A stretch of 15,847 bases of DNA from Bacteroidota bacterium (GTDB lineage: Bacteria > Bacteroidota > Bacteroidia > Chitinophagales > Saprospiraceae), in assembly GCA_029573365.1 (NCBI GenBank), contig JAKQGD010000009.1, forward strand, positions 1 through 15,847. Direction: 5' to 3'. The translations under genes and the position numbers were made by a program. Below are positions 8,184-14,776 of this stretch, in pieces. The notes beneath the pieces were generated by a model. That model saw only the letters and a list, made by a program, of their open reading frames with translations, did not search any database and had not been told where the DNA came from. Position 1 is the first letter of the stretch. Each line of letters opens with the position of its first letter.

Positions 8184-8280
8184 AAAATCAGGTTTTAGAG
8201 TATCAGATAATTTTTACAAACACTCAGTAATTTTTTTGGTTCAATTGATCTTGGAATTGAATTGACTTTCGGAACTCTAC

Positions 8281-9492
8281 TCAAATTAACAGTTCATTTA
8301 TCCTGGCTCTCCATTTTGGAAAGTGGTCCACAAAATTTGACCTTGCTCCTTTGTGAAACACCCTATTGAAAAGAATATTTTCGTCCCAGCCGGTTGCTGA
8401 AATGTATTGTTCTCTCCCGTTAACTCTAATAAATGATACGATTTCTTCAATCTTTTCCAAACTTTGAATTTTCGACAATTCATTTTTGTCAAAGCTCCAG
8501 ATGTAGGTGGCATTGCTGTTGAGCAGTTCCCATAAAAAGTGTATTTTCTTTTTGCCGGAACAGGTAAAAAGGAATCCAAACTGGGGTGACAACGTAAATC
8601 TGATTTTTTCTTTGTTATCATGTACAAAACCCGATAAATATTCGAGTTGTGCTTTGTTTCTCACATTGTCCCATGCAAGCACTTGCCGTATAATATCATT
8701 CTGCGAAAGCAGCTTAAGACCAAAATCACTTTTATCATCCAGCTGGAACAAGTCGGCAGGGCTAAAAAGCGATTTATCTGTAAGCCATGTTTTTTTTATC
8801 AGTCGCTTTATACTTTCTGTTTTTATAAATTTCAATGTTTCAACAGCTGCTTCCCTGATTTTGTCGACCTGCTCAGATTTGGCAATAATACTTTGGGTTT
8901 TGCCATCCTCTCTTATGATTTTCATTTTCACATCACAGTACCTGGTTTCCAGATATTTGTAGAAATATGACTTTACATGTTCAAATTCGGCAAGAATATG
9001 ATTGTTTTTTATTCTGACCTCCATTTCTTTCTGTTCAAAACGAAACTTGTAATCAAATGATACATAGCCGTTATGAAACACCATTTTTTTAATTGGAATT
9101 CTTACAGTTATTATAGCCTGTCCCTGTTCCTCCAGAGGGCCCATGTCAGGCTTTGATGTTTTTAAAAGTGTCTCGAATGCTTGTTTTTTAAAATAAGTTA
9201 AATCCTTGACAAGTTGTTCCCAGTCAAGATCATGAAACTCGACAAATCTGACCTCTGCCTTTGGAAACTGAGTTTCAAATTCACTGAAACCATGCGGCAG
9301 ATAGTCTAAAACTTCTAACCTTAGAATTTTTTGGATTTTTTCATATGATGTCATTGCTACTCTCCAATAAACCTGCCTTGCTGTAGAAAATTTAAATTGG
9401 TCCGATGGAAAATTGGTGCTGCTTAAAGGTAAATTTAACCTGGGGTTAAACCAGATAAAGTCATTATCCATACGAATGACCAAAGTTTTCAC
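8281..9492 (-). CDS. Unrecognised 403-residue protein, last gene of the yicC-gmk-apaG operon
   Basis: I do not recognise this gene. It starts with GTG (9492-9490), two bases after the apaG stop, so translation is probably coupled; an in-frame ATG eight codons in (before DNDFIWF) is the alternative. The protein has no signal peptide, lipobox or membrane segment and looks cytoplasmic. An N-terminal part (about 1-130) is followed by a strand-rich stretch (about 128-175, VRIPIKKMVFHNGYVSFDYKF), then a charged helical middle (about 175-265). The C-terminal half is rich in aromatics, with FTLSPQFGFLFTCSGKKK, HFLWELLNSNATYIWSFD and REQYISATGWDENILFN. Sampled lines have about 28-37% GC against about 50% in pcrA and rng, so it may be a later addition to the operon. 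The ORF is intact and clearly coding from its length and position. Confidence 0.8.
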   Translation of the reverse strand: MKTLVIRMDNDFIWFNPRLNLPLSSTNFPSDQFKFSTARQVYWRVAMTSYEKIQKILRLEVLDYLPHGFSEFETQFPKAEVRFVEFHDLDWEQLVKDLTYFKKQAFETLLKTSKPDMGPLEEQGQAIITVRIPIKKMVFHNGYVSFDYKFRFEQKEMEVRIKNNHILAEFEHVKSYFYKYLETRYCDVKMKIIREDGKTQSIIAKSEQVDKIREAAVETLKFIKTESIKRLIKKTWLTDKSLFSPADLFQLDDKSDFGLKLLSQNDIIRQVLAWDNVRNKAQLEYLSGFVHDNKEKIRFTLSPQFGFLFTCSGKKKIHFLWELLNSNATYIWSFDKNELSKIQSLEKIEEIVSFIRVNGREQYISATGWDENILFNRVFHKGARSNFVDHFPKWRARINELLI

Positions 9493-9494
9493 TC

Positions 9495-9899
9495 TCAGTT
9501 GAGTTTAAAGTCTGAAACCAGAATAAACTCCGGGATTACTACTTTTATAGTTTGTTTCTTTGTTATGTTTATGAAAAAATAATACCCAAACATCTTGCCT
9601 ATGGGACTATGCAAAGGACACCATGACGAATAACTGAAAGATTCGCCTGGAGCCAGTTCGGGTTGCTGTCCCACCACCCCTTCACCTCTGACTTCCCTTT
9701 TTTCCTGAATGGAATCCACAATGTACCAGTGTCTTGATACCAGCTTGACAGTATCTGTGCCCGTATTTGTAATCAGTACGTGGTATGAAAATATAAACTT
9801 GCCTATGGCAGGATTGGATTCTGATGCCTCAAAAGAAGGCATCACCACTACCTGTATGCCATCTGTGGTTGCCGAATAACTCTTGTGATCAACTGCCAT
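9495..9899 (-). CDS. apaG: ApaG family protein (DUF525, Co2+/Mg2+ efflux-associated name)
   Basis: 134 residues, almost the whole length an ApaG domain, an immunoglobulin-like beta fold. The diagnostic stretch is SRHWYIVDS...VRGEGVVGQQPELAPGE...YSSWCPLHSPIGKMFGYY (about 60-110), matching the family pattern of SRHW, RGEGVVG, QP.LAPGE and a C-PL..P.G.M motif. ApaG takes its name from the apaH operon of enterobacteria and has been linked to Co2+ resistance, but its molecular role is not settled. The ATG at 9899 overlaps the end of gmk by 11 bases, and the stop is 2 bases from the next gene's GTG, so four genes are tightly packed. That arrangement points to shared transcription and translational coupling. 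Confidence 0.93.
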   Translation of the reverse strand: MAVDHKSYSATTDGIQVVVMPSFEASESNPAIGKFIFSYHVLITNTGTDTVKLVSRHWYIVDSIQEKREVRGEGVVGQQPELAPGESFSYSSWCPLHSPIGKMFGYYFFINITKKQTIKVVIPEFILVSDFKLN

Positions 9900-10494
9900 G
9901 TTGTGGTATTCCCTCTAAAAATGTGTCAACAATGTGCCGGGCCTCTAAAAAAGCGATTTCCAGGCGGTCATTGACCAGAATGATGTCAAAAGAGTTTTCT
10001 TCTGCCATCTCAGCTTTTACCTTTTCTATCCTTTTATGGAGGCTTTCTTCGCTTTCGGTCTGACGGTTGATGAGCCGTTCTACAAGGGTATGAACGGAAG
10101 GAGGTCTGACAAATACAGACATGCACTTATCCCCGTAAATTCGTTTTATGTTTTTGGCCCCTTTGACATCTATATCAAAAACCACATGCTTTCCTAGTGA
10201 CCACAGCCTTTCGATTTCTGACCTGAGTGTGCCGTAGCACTGGTCGGTATACACTTCTTCCCACTCAGCAAAGTCTCCCGATGCCACCCTCTCCTTAAAT
10301 TCAGTCAGGCTGATGAAGTAATAGTCTACACCATGCTTTTCGTGTTCGCGTCGTGACCTGGTGGTCGCCGATACCGAAAAACCCAGACGGCTGTAGTTGT
10401 CCAGAAGATGTTTGACAATAGTGGTTTTACCCGCTCCGGATGGAGCCGTAAATATAAACATCCTACCGTCAAACCCGCCTTTACCACCACCCAT
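9889..10494 (-). CDS. gmk: Guanylate kinase
   Basis: 201 residues. It phosphorylates GMP to GDP with ATP in the cytoplasm, feeding GTP, dGTP and (p)ppGpp pools. The P-loop APSGAGKTT is at 17-25. The GMP-binding region reads SATTRSRREHEKHGVDYYF (42-60), continuing to EWEEVYTDQCYGT (77-89). Later come the FDIDVKGA segment (106-113), RPPS (130-133) and the lid region RLINRQTESEESLHKRI (140-156). The start at 10494 adds 11 Gly-rich residues before MFIFTAPSG; M12 would be a possible internal start, but the ATG at 10494 is one base after the yicC stop (TGA-A-ATG), which favours coupled initiation there. yicC followed by gmk is a conserved order in many bacteria. Confidence 0.95.
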   Translation of the reverse strand: MGGGKGGFDGRMFIFTAPSGAGKTTIVKHLLDNYSRLGFSVSATTRSRREHEKHGVDYYFISLTEFKERVASGDFAEWEEVYTDQCYGTLRSEIERLWSLGKHVVFDIDVKGAKNIKRIYGDKCMSVFVRPPSVHTLVERLINRQTESEESLHKRIEKVKAEMAEENSFDIILVNDRLEIAFLEARHIVDTFLEGIPQHGS

Positions 10495-10495
10495 T

Positions 10496-11371
10496 TCAGA
10501 GAATATTTGCCAGTTGCTCCTTTACCTTTTCGAGTTCGTCCTTCATCATGACGACCAGCTGCTGTATGTTGGGATCCTGTGCTTTGGCCCCTATGGTATT
10601 GATTTCCCGGCCTATTTCTTGAGCTATAAATGAGAGCTTTCTACCCTTTTGGGGATCGACACTGTCGAGCTCAGCGATAAAATACACACAGTGCTGACCC
10701 AGCCTGACCTTTTCTTCGTTGATGTCCAGTTTTTCGATATAGTAAAGGATTTCCTGTTCGTATCTGTTCAGGTCGACAGACTGGTTTACCACAAATTCGT
10801 CCATGTTGCGTCGCAGCCTTTCTTTGATCCTTTCAAGTCGGGGGGCTTCATATTGCTCCAGTCCACGCAGGTGATTGTCTATACATTGGATTCTTTCGAC
10901 CATATCCTGCCTGAGCACCCGGCCTTCGTCAATCCTGAATTGTTTTATACCTGAAAGGGCCTGGTCAATGGTTGTTTCTACCAGAGCCCATTCCTGGTCA
11001 TCGGCGAGGTCATCGTTCTGTCCTATTACATTGGGTATTCTTAATACAGACTGCAGGATGTCGCCTTCTGTGATACCCAGTTCCTGCCTGAGCTGGTTTA
11101 GTTCGCGGTAATATTTGCGGAAAGCATCAGCATTAATAAACGCATTTTCTTCGTCCGAAAACCCGTCCAGGGTGATGGTTACGTCTATTTTACCACGCTG
11201 CAGATCGTCTATGACCTTTTTGCGGAGGTCCATCTCTCTGTCGCGGTAGGCATTGGGCAATTTGCACCTGATCTCAGTAGACCTTGCGTTGAGCGATTTT
11301 ACTTCCACTCTTATCACTTTACCGTTGTGTTCGACTTTGCTGTGTCCAAAGCCTGTCATTGACAAGATCAT
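10496..11371 (-). CDS. yicC: YicC/YloC family endoribonuclease-type protein
   Basis: 291 residues from the ATG at 11371. That start gives MILSMTGFGHS, the near-invariant YicC opening; the longer frame from a TTG at 11392 is not supported, because those bases overlap the promoter box. The N-terminal YicC domain has EVKSLNAR (about 23-30) and CKLPNAYRDREMDLRK. The C-terminal DUF1732 part is GRKLSFIAQEIGREINTIGAKAQD (about 243-266), ending in a basic-acidic helix. The family is known to take part in RNA decay: YicC affects small-RNA turnover in E. coli, and B. subtilis YloC has been described as an endoribonuclease. It is first gene of the yicC-gmk-apaG-unknown operon and divergent from the HU gene. 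Confidence 0.93.
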   Translation of the reverse strand: MILSMTGFGHSKVEHNGKVIRVEVKSLNARSTEIRCKLPNAYRDREMDLRKKVIDDLQRGKIDVTITLDGFSDEENAFINADAFRKYYRELNQLRQELGITEGDILQSVLRIPNVIGQNDDLADDQEWALVETTIDQALSGIKQFRIDEGRVLRQDMVERIQCIDNHLRGLEQYEAPRLERIKERLRRNMDEFVVNQSVDLNRYEQEILYYIEKLDINEEKVRLGQHCVYFIAELDSVDPQKGRKLSFIAQEIGREINTIGAKAQDPNIQQLVVMMKDELEKVKEQLANIL

Positions 11372-11389
11372 TGCTGTAAATTTGACTGC

Positions 11390-11397
11390 CAAAGATA
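11390..11397 (-). promoter_or_regulatory. -7 promoter element of the yicC operon
   Basis: Minus-strand TATCTTTG (11397-11390) matches TAnnTTTG perfectly. The predicted transcript start near 11384 leaves a short leader of about a dozen bases before the ATG at 11371. No TTG is present at the usual -33 spacing, so the call rests on the -7 box and its position. Confidence 0.5.
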
Positions 11398-11520
11398 ACC
11401 CAAAAAAGCCTCATTTGTATTATAACATAGAGCCTCTAACAATAATAGATTGTAAATGAATCACTTAATGTCATATTTTTTTTAAAAAAGGAGGTAAAAT
11501 TTTTTCATAGTTGCAATATT

Positions 11521-11533
11521 TTACGAAATTTGC
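11521..11533 (+). promoter_or_regulatory. Candidate -7 promoter element of the HU-TPR-mS38 unit
   Basis: GAAATTTG (11525-11532) matches TAnnTTTG except at the first base. The surrounding TTACGAAATTTGC is the same 13-mer as before pcrA. A TTG at 11511-11513 is too close (11 bases) to be a standard -33 box. Transcription would begin near 11538, at the foot of a hairpin in the leader. Confidence 0.4.
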
Positions 11534-11536
11534 GGG

Positions 11537-11554
11537 CCCTTTGGAGCCAAGGGG
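11537..11554 (+). other. Hairpin at the predicted 5' end of the HU mRNA
   Basis: CCCTTTG (11537-11543) pairs with CAAGGGG (11548-11554) around a GAGC loop, with one G-T pair. If transcription starts where the -7 box predicts, the hairpin forms the very 5' end of the HU leader, about 35 bases before the ATG. Such 5' stems can protect mRNA; this is inferred only. Confidence 0.35.
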
Positions 11555-11588
11555 TACAAACAACATTTGAAAACAAAAAAAAATCAAT

Positions 11589-11903
11589 ATGCGTAAAGCC
11601 GATTTGGTCAATCTGATTACAGAAAAAACGGGTGTGCCTAAAGTGGATGTGCTCGTAACTATGGAAATGTTTTTTAAAGAGGTCAAAAATTCCCTTTCTT
11701 CAGGAGAAAATGTTTACATAAGAGGCTTTGGATCCTTTGTTATCAAAAAAAGGGCAAAGAAAATAGGACGACATATTAAGAAAAATAAATCAATAGAAAT
11801 ACCGGAGCATTTTATCCCATCCTTCAAACCGGCCAAGGTGTTTGTCGACCAGGTTAAGTCCAATGTTGACACCCTACCTGAAGACGAAGGAGAAGACGAT
11901 TGA
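11589..11903 (+). CDS. HU/IHF-family DNA-binding protein with acidic tail
   Basis: 104-residue histone-like dimer that bends and compacts DNA. The HU pattern runs through the whole protein: KADLVNLITEKTG at the start, GFGSFVIKKRAKK (46-58) at the base of the beta arm, and KSIEIPEHFIPSFKPAK (67-83), the strand after the arm tip and final core. HU is usually about 90 residues. This copy has an extra acidic end (about 96-104, LPEDEGEDD) not needed for the fold. GC is low, largely from Lys and Ile codons. It has its own promoter and leader hairpin, is divergent from yicC, and the membrane TPR gene follows after 22 bases. Bacteroidota usually carry several HU paralogues; which one this is cannot be told. 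Confidence 0.92.
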   Translation: MRKADLVNLITEKTGVPKVDVLVTMEMFFKEVKNSLSSGENVYIRGFGSFVIKKRAKKIGRHIKKNKSIEIPEHFIPSFKPAKVFVDQVKSNVDTLPEDEGEDD

Positions 11904-11925
11904 TTGCCGATAACCCTGTCGATAA

Positions 11926-12708
11926 ATGACTAAAGCACAGTATGCCGCTATATTTGGAGCTGCAATTTTGTTTTTGGTGCTATATTTAGGGTTTGACAGG
12001 GTAAACCCAAACCAGCGATCCCTCGAAAAGTCGAGGAAGTCAAACATTGAATCCACCGGAATAGACAACCTGGTAAAGGAAGCCGGAGAAAAACTGGATT
12101 CGAGGCAGAAAAGCCTGATTGAGGCCCTACAGATGGATCTTTCCAAGTCAGGAACAGACACCATCAGAAAGACGGAACTCCTGAAGTCACTGTCCGGAAC
12201 CTGGTATGATATGGGATTTCCGGCCATCTCGGGATATTATGCCGAGGAGATAGCCACCATGCAAAAAACCGAGGAGTCATGGTCAATGGCCGGCACGACA
12301 TACGCCCTTTGTGCTAAAAACGCCAATGATGACAAAACCCGGAACTATTGCACAGGTAGAGCTGTCAAAGCCTTTGAAAAGGCCATATCGCTTGCCCCGG
12401 AAAAGATAGAGCCAAGGCTCAATCTGGCCATATGTTATACCGACAATCCACAACAGGATAATCCCATGCAGGGCATCATGATGCTGAGAGACCTTAATGC
12501 CAGATATCCTGACAATGTGGCCGTACTAAATCAGCTGGGCAGGCTGGCCATCCAGACAAATCAGACCGAAAAGGCCCTGGAAAGACTGGAAAAAGCCCTG
12601 TCTCTGGAGCCTGAAAACAATATGACCCTGTGTTTGCTGGCAAAGGCATATCAGATGGCCGGAAAGGCAGACCTTGCCAAAGAATTTGAATTGAAATGTG
12701 TTGATTAA
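11926..12708 (+). CDS. Membrane-anchored TPR-repeat protein
   Basis: 260 residues. One N-terminal transmembrane helix (about 5-22, AAIFGAAILFLVLYLGF) is followed by a charged linker and a helical C-terminal domain with tetratricopeptide repeats. The clearest repeats are RAVKAFEKAISLAPEKIEPRL (145-165), the stretch to YPDNVAVLNQLGRLAIQTNQTEKALERLEKALSLEPEN (194-231), and NMTLCLLAKAYQMAGKADLAKEF (232-254). TPRs bind partner proteins, and the single helix suggests an inner-membrane scaffold facing one side. It starts 22 bases after HU and ends 23 bases before the mS38-like mini-gene, so the three likely share a transcript. The partner is unknown. Calling it a TPR protein is firm; any more specific name is not. 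Confidence 0.87.
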   Translation: MTKAQYAAIFGAAILFLVLYLGFDRVNPNQRSLEKSRKSNIESTGIDNLVKEAGEKLDSRQKSLIEALQMDLSKSGTDTIRKTELLKSLSGTWYDMGFPAISGYYAEEIATMQKTEESWSMAGTTYALCAKNANDDKTRNYCTGRAVKAFEKAISLAPEKIEPRLNLAICYTDNPQQDNPMQGIMMLRDLNARYPDNVAVLNQLGRLAIQTNQTEKALERLEKALSLEPENNMTLCLLAKAYQMAGKADLAKEFELKCVD

Positions 12709-12731
12709 TTTACTAATAAATTTTTTTAAAT

Positions 12732-12827
12732 ATGCCTTGTGGTAAAAAAAGAAAGCGTCATAAGATTTCGACGCATAAGCGTAAGAAGAGGTTGAGAAAA
12801 AACCGACATAAGAAAAAGAACAGATAA
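12732..12827 (+). CDS. 31-residue AURKAIP1/COX24 (mS38-like) ribosome-associated basic protein
   Basis: Short ORF of 31 codons plus TAA that most gene finders skip. The product starts MPCGKKRKRHKISTHKRKKR and continues LRKNRHKKKNR; 21 of its 31 residues are Lys or Arg. It matches the small Bacteroidota proteins annotated as AURKAIP1/COX24-domain, related to the C-terminal part of mitochondrial ribosomal protein mS38, where a long basic helix inserts into small-subunit rRNA. A role on the ribosome is therefore likely (established for mS38, inferred here). It follows the TPR gene by 23 bases and is closed by a strong terminator, ahead of RNase G. The strikingly regular basic sequence, clean start and stop and the terminator 15 bases later make it a real gene. 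Confidence 0.85.
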   Translation: MPCGKKRKRHKISTHKRKKRLRKNRHKKKNR

Positions 12828-12841
12828 AAAATACGTCTGTA

Positions 12842-12885
12842 GCAGGGAATTCGTACTTTTCCGGTCGGGTTCCCTGCACCTTTTT
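12842..12885 (+). terminator. Rho-independent terminator after the mS38-like gene
   Basis: GCAGGGAATTCG (12842-12853) pairs with CGGGTTCCCTGC (12866-12877), 12 bp with two G-T pairs and a 12-base loop, followed by ACCTTTTT. It lies 14 bases after the stop of the mini-gene and should end the HU-TPR-mS38 transcript, so RNase G needs its own start. Confidence 0.7.
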
Positions 12886-13217
12886 CCGGGGTAAAAAGAG
12901 GAAATAATGTTTATTTTGGCAAAATTTTTGGTCTCAGTTGCAGGAAAAAAACAAAAAAATACGGCAAAACGGTCCGTAACCGTTAGTTGACAAAATTTAT
13001 ATATACTGCCATTAATCCATTTGTCTCCTCTTAATTTTTTCGCTCCGAATATTGTCAATAAAAGCACGTCTGCTTACGCTGTAAAGCAACTTTTTTGGGT
13101 ATTGCCCATGTTTGTCTGGTAGTAGCAATAGCTGACAGAAAATACCCGTCAACTCTGGGTTTTATACATTCATTTAACCGGTAAATCATCACCTTGATGA
13201 TTCTATAAACTTAAGAT
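12886..13217 (+). other. Long leader/intergenic region ahead of RNase G
   Basis: About 330 bases without a gene. I see no ORF of note, no tRNA, and no -7 box with a TTG at proper spacing; partial boxes TTATTTTG (12911-12918), TCCATTTG (13016-13023) and CATGTTTG (13107-13114) each miss one base and lack a -33 partner. Two inverted repeats stand out: AACGGT/ACCGTT (12968-12984, 5-base loop) and AATCATC/GATGATT (13184-13202, 5-base loop). The second ends 15 bases before the GTG start and could form in the mRNA. The size suggests a long leader with a role in control, as in E. coli RNase E, but this is inference. Confidence 0.5.
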
Positions 13218-14768
13218 GTGGACAAGGAACTGATAATTAAATCTTCGCCTACAGAGGTGGAAATAGCTTTGATGGAGGGGTCAAAGCTGGTAGAAATACA
13301 CAGGCAAAAAACAAACAATACGTCAACCGTAGGGGACATTTTCCTGGGCTCGATCAAAAAACTCATGCCGGGTCTCAATGCCGCCTTTATGGACATCGGT
13401 CACAGAAAAGACGCTTTTTTACATTATACCGACCTGGGACCACAGATAAAGTCGCTCATCAAGTATTCCAACGGCGTCATGAAAGGCAGCTACAACAGTC
13501 CGCTCCTGGAAAATTTCGAGCTTGAGCCTGATAACCCTAAGACGGGAAAAATAGATCAGGTTTTTGACAGAAACACCCACGTCCTGGTGCAGGTGCTCAA
13601 GGAACCTATTTCAACCAAGGGGCCACGTTTAAGCTGCGAACTTACTCTCCCCGGCAGGTATGTCGTCCTGACTCCTTTTACTGACATTGTAGCCGTATCA
13701 AAAAAGATATCTACCTCTGACGAACGGAAAAGGCTTAAAGTCCTTGTAGAAAGCATCAAGCCTAAAAACTTTGGTGTTATAGTCAGAACAGCCGCTGAAG
13801 GGAAAAAGGTAGCTGACCTTCATAACGACATCAGGGAGCTGGAGGATAAGTGGAAAGAAATGTTTGCCAAACTCAAGCAGACAAAGTCCCCGGACAAGAT
13901 ACTCAGTGAGATAGACAAGACATCCTCGATATTGCGTGACATCCTGACAGACAATTTTAACCGCATCACTGTGGATGACCGCGAGATGTACAACAGCATC
14001 AAAGAATATCTGACTTCCATAGCTCCCGACAAAGTCAGGATACTGCAGCAATACAAGGGGCAAAGACCTGTTTTTGATCAGTTTGACATAAGTCGGCAGA
14101 TAAAGGCTTCTTTTGGCAAGACCGCTACTATGCCCAGCGGGGCCTACATCGTCATAGAACATACGGAGGCCATGCACGTCATAGACGTAAACAGCGGACC
14201 CAAGATGCAGAAGAAAGACCAGGAAGAGGCCGCCATGGCTGTAAACCTGGAAGCTGCTGAGGAAATTGCCAGACAGCTTCGCTTAAGGGATATAGGAGGG
14301 CTGATCATTATCGATTTTATTGATATGAGGACATCTGAAAACAAAATGAGCCTGTTTAACAAGATGAGAGACTTCATGGAAGGAGACCGGGCTCAGCATA
14401 CAATACTGCCATTGAGCAAATTTGGGCTCATGCAGATTACCAGGCAACGTACACGGCCCGAAGTCAATATCGACACTACTGAGGTATGTCCAGCCTGTCA
14501 GGGTTCGGGCAAAGTCAATGCCTCCATCCTCGTCATCGACAGTATACAAAGAGACATAGAATACATTATCGACTCAAGACCCAAATCAAAACTAAAACTT
14601 AAGGTAAACCAGTTTGTCTATTCCTACCTCAAGAGCGGATTTCCTTCCATCCAAATGAAGTGGTACGGTAAGTATAAAAAGTGGATCAGCCTCTCCAATG
14701 ATACTAACTTCCACTTGTTTGAATATAAGTTTTATGACGAGGCCGATGACGAAATCAGGCTTTCCTGA
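13218..14768 (+). CDS. rng: Ribonuclease G/E (Rne/Rng family)
   Basis: 516-residue endoribonuclease that cuts AU-rich single-stranded RNA and takes part in rRNA maturation and mRNA decay. The GTG start is fixed: an in-frame TAA lies at 13212-13214, and the product opens DKELIIKSSPTEVEIAL as in relatives. Residues about 35-128 form the S1-like domain (GDIFLGSIKKLMPGLNAAFMDIG, DAFLHYTD). The catalytic DNase I-like part has VIDVNSGP (D323) and IIIDFIDM (D366), the two Mg2+-binding Asp residues of RNase E. CPAC (C424, C427) is the Zn-link that joins subunits. The length fits the short RNase G type with no degradosome scaffold tail. Like other Bacteroidota copies it has an insert around 85-115 in the S1 region. 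The glycosyltransferase gene follows after 8 bases, so the two are co-transcribed. Confidence 0.95.
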   Translation: MDKELIIKSSPTEVEIALMEGSKLVEIHRQKTNNTSTVGDIFLGSIKKLMPGLNAAFMDIGHRKDAFLHYTDLGPQIKSLIKYSNGVMKGSYNSPLLENFELEPDNPKTGKIDQVFDRNTHVLVQVLKEPISTKGPRLSCELTLPGRYVVLTPFTDIVAVSKKISTSDERKRLKVLVESIKPKNFGVIVRTAAEGKKVADLHNDIRELEDKWKEMFAKLKQTKSPDKILSEIDKTSSILRDILTDNFNRITVDDREMYNSIKEYLTSIAPDKVRILQQYKGQRPVFDQFDISRQIKASFGKTATMPSGAYIVIEHTEAMHVIDVNSGPKMQKKDQEEAAMAVNLEAAEEIARQLRLRDIGGLIIIDFIDMRTSENKMSLFNKMRDFMEGDRAQHTILPLSKFGLMQITRQRTRPEVNIDTTEVCPACQGSGKVNASILVIDSIQRDIEYIIDSRPKSKLKLKVNQFVYSYLKSGFPSIQMKWYGKYKKWISLSNDTNFHLFEYKFYDEADDEIRLS

Positions 14769-14776
14769 CACTTGAC

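Noticed and set aside
8240..8261. TTCAATT/AATTGAA inverted repeat after the 403-residue gene
   Set aside because: The stem is all A-T but one pair, and the transcript side is followed by an A-run rather than a U-run, so it is not a credible terminator.
11487..11494. Perfect Shine-Dalgarno-like AAGGAGGT in the yicC-HU gap
   Set aside because: No ATG or GTG follows at usable distance, the nearest TTG opens only about 20 codons without similarity, and it lies upstream of the predicted HU transcript start.
12987..13016. TTGACA with an ATTAAT box 18 bases later, resembling an E. coli sigma-70 promoter for rng
   Set aside because: Bacteroidota housekeeping sigma factor uses a different pattern, and such AT-rich matches are expected by chance in this gap.
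13698..14177. 159-codon minus-strand open frame inside rng
   Set aside because: Mirror frame of a well-conserved RNase G coding region without any protein-like motif.
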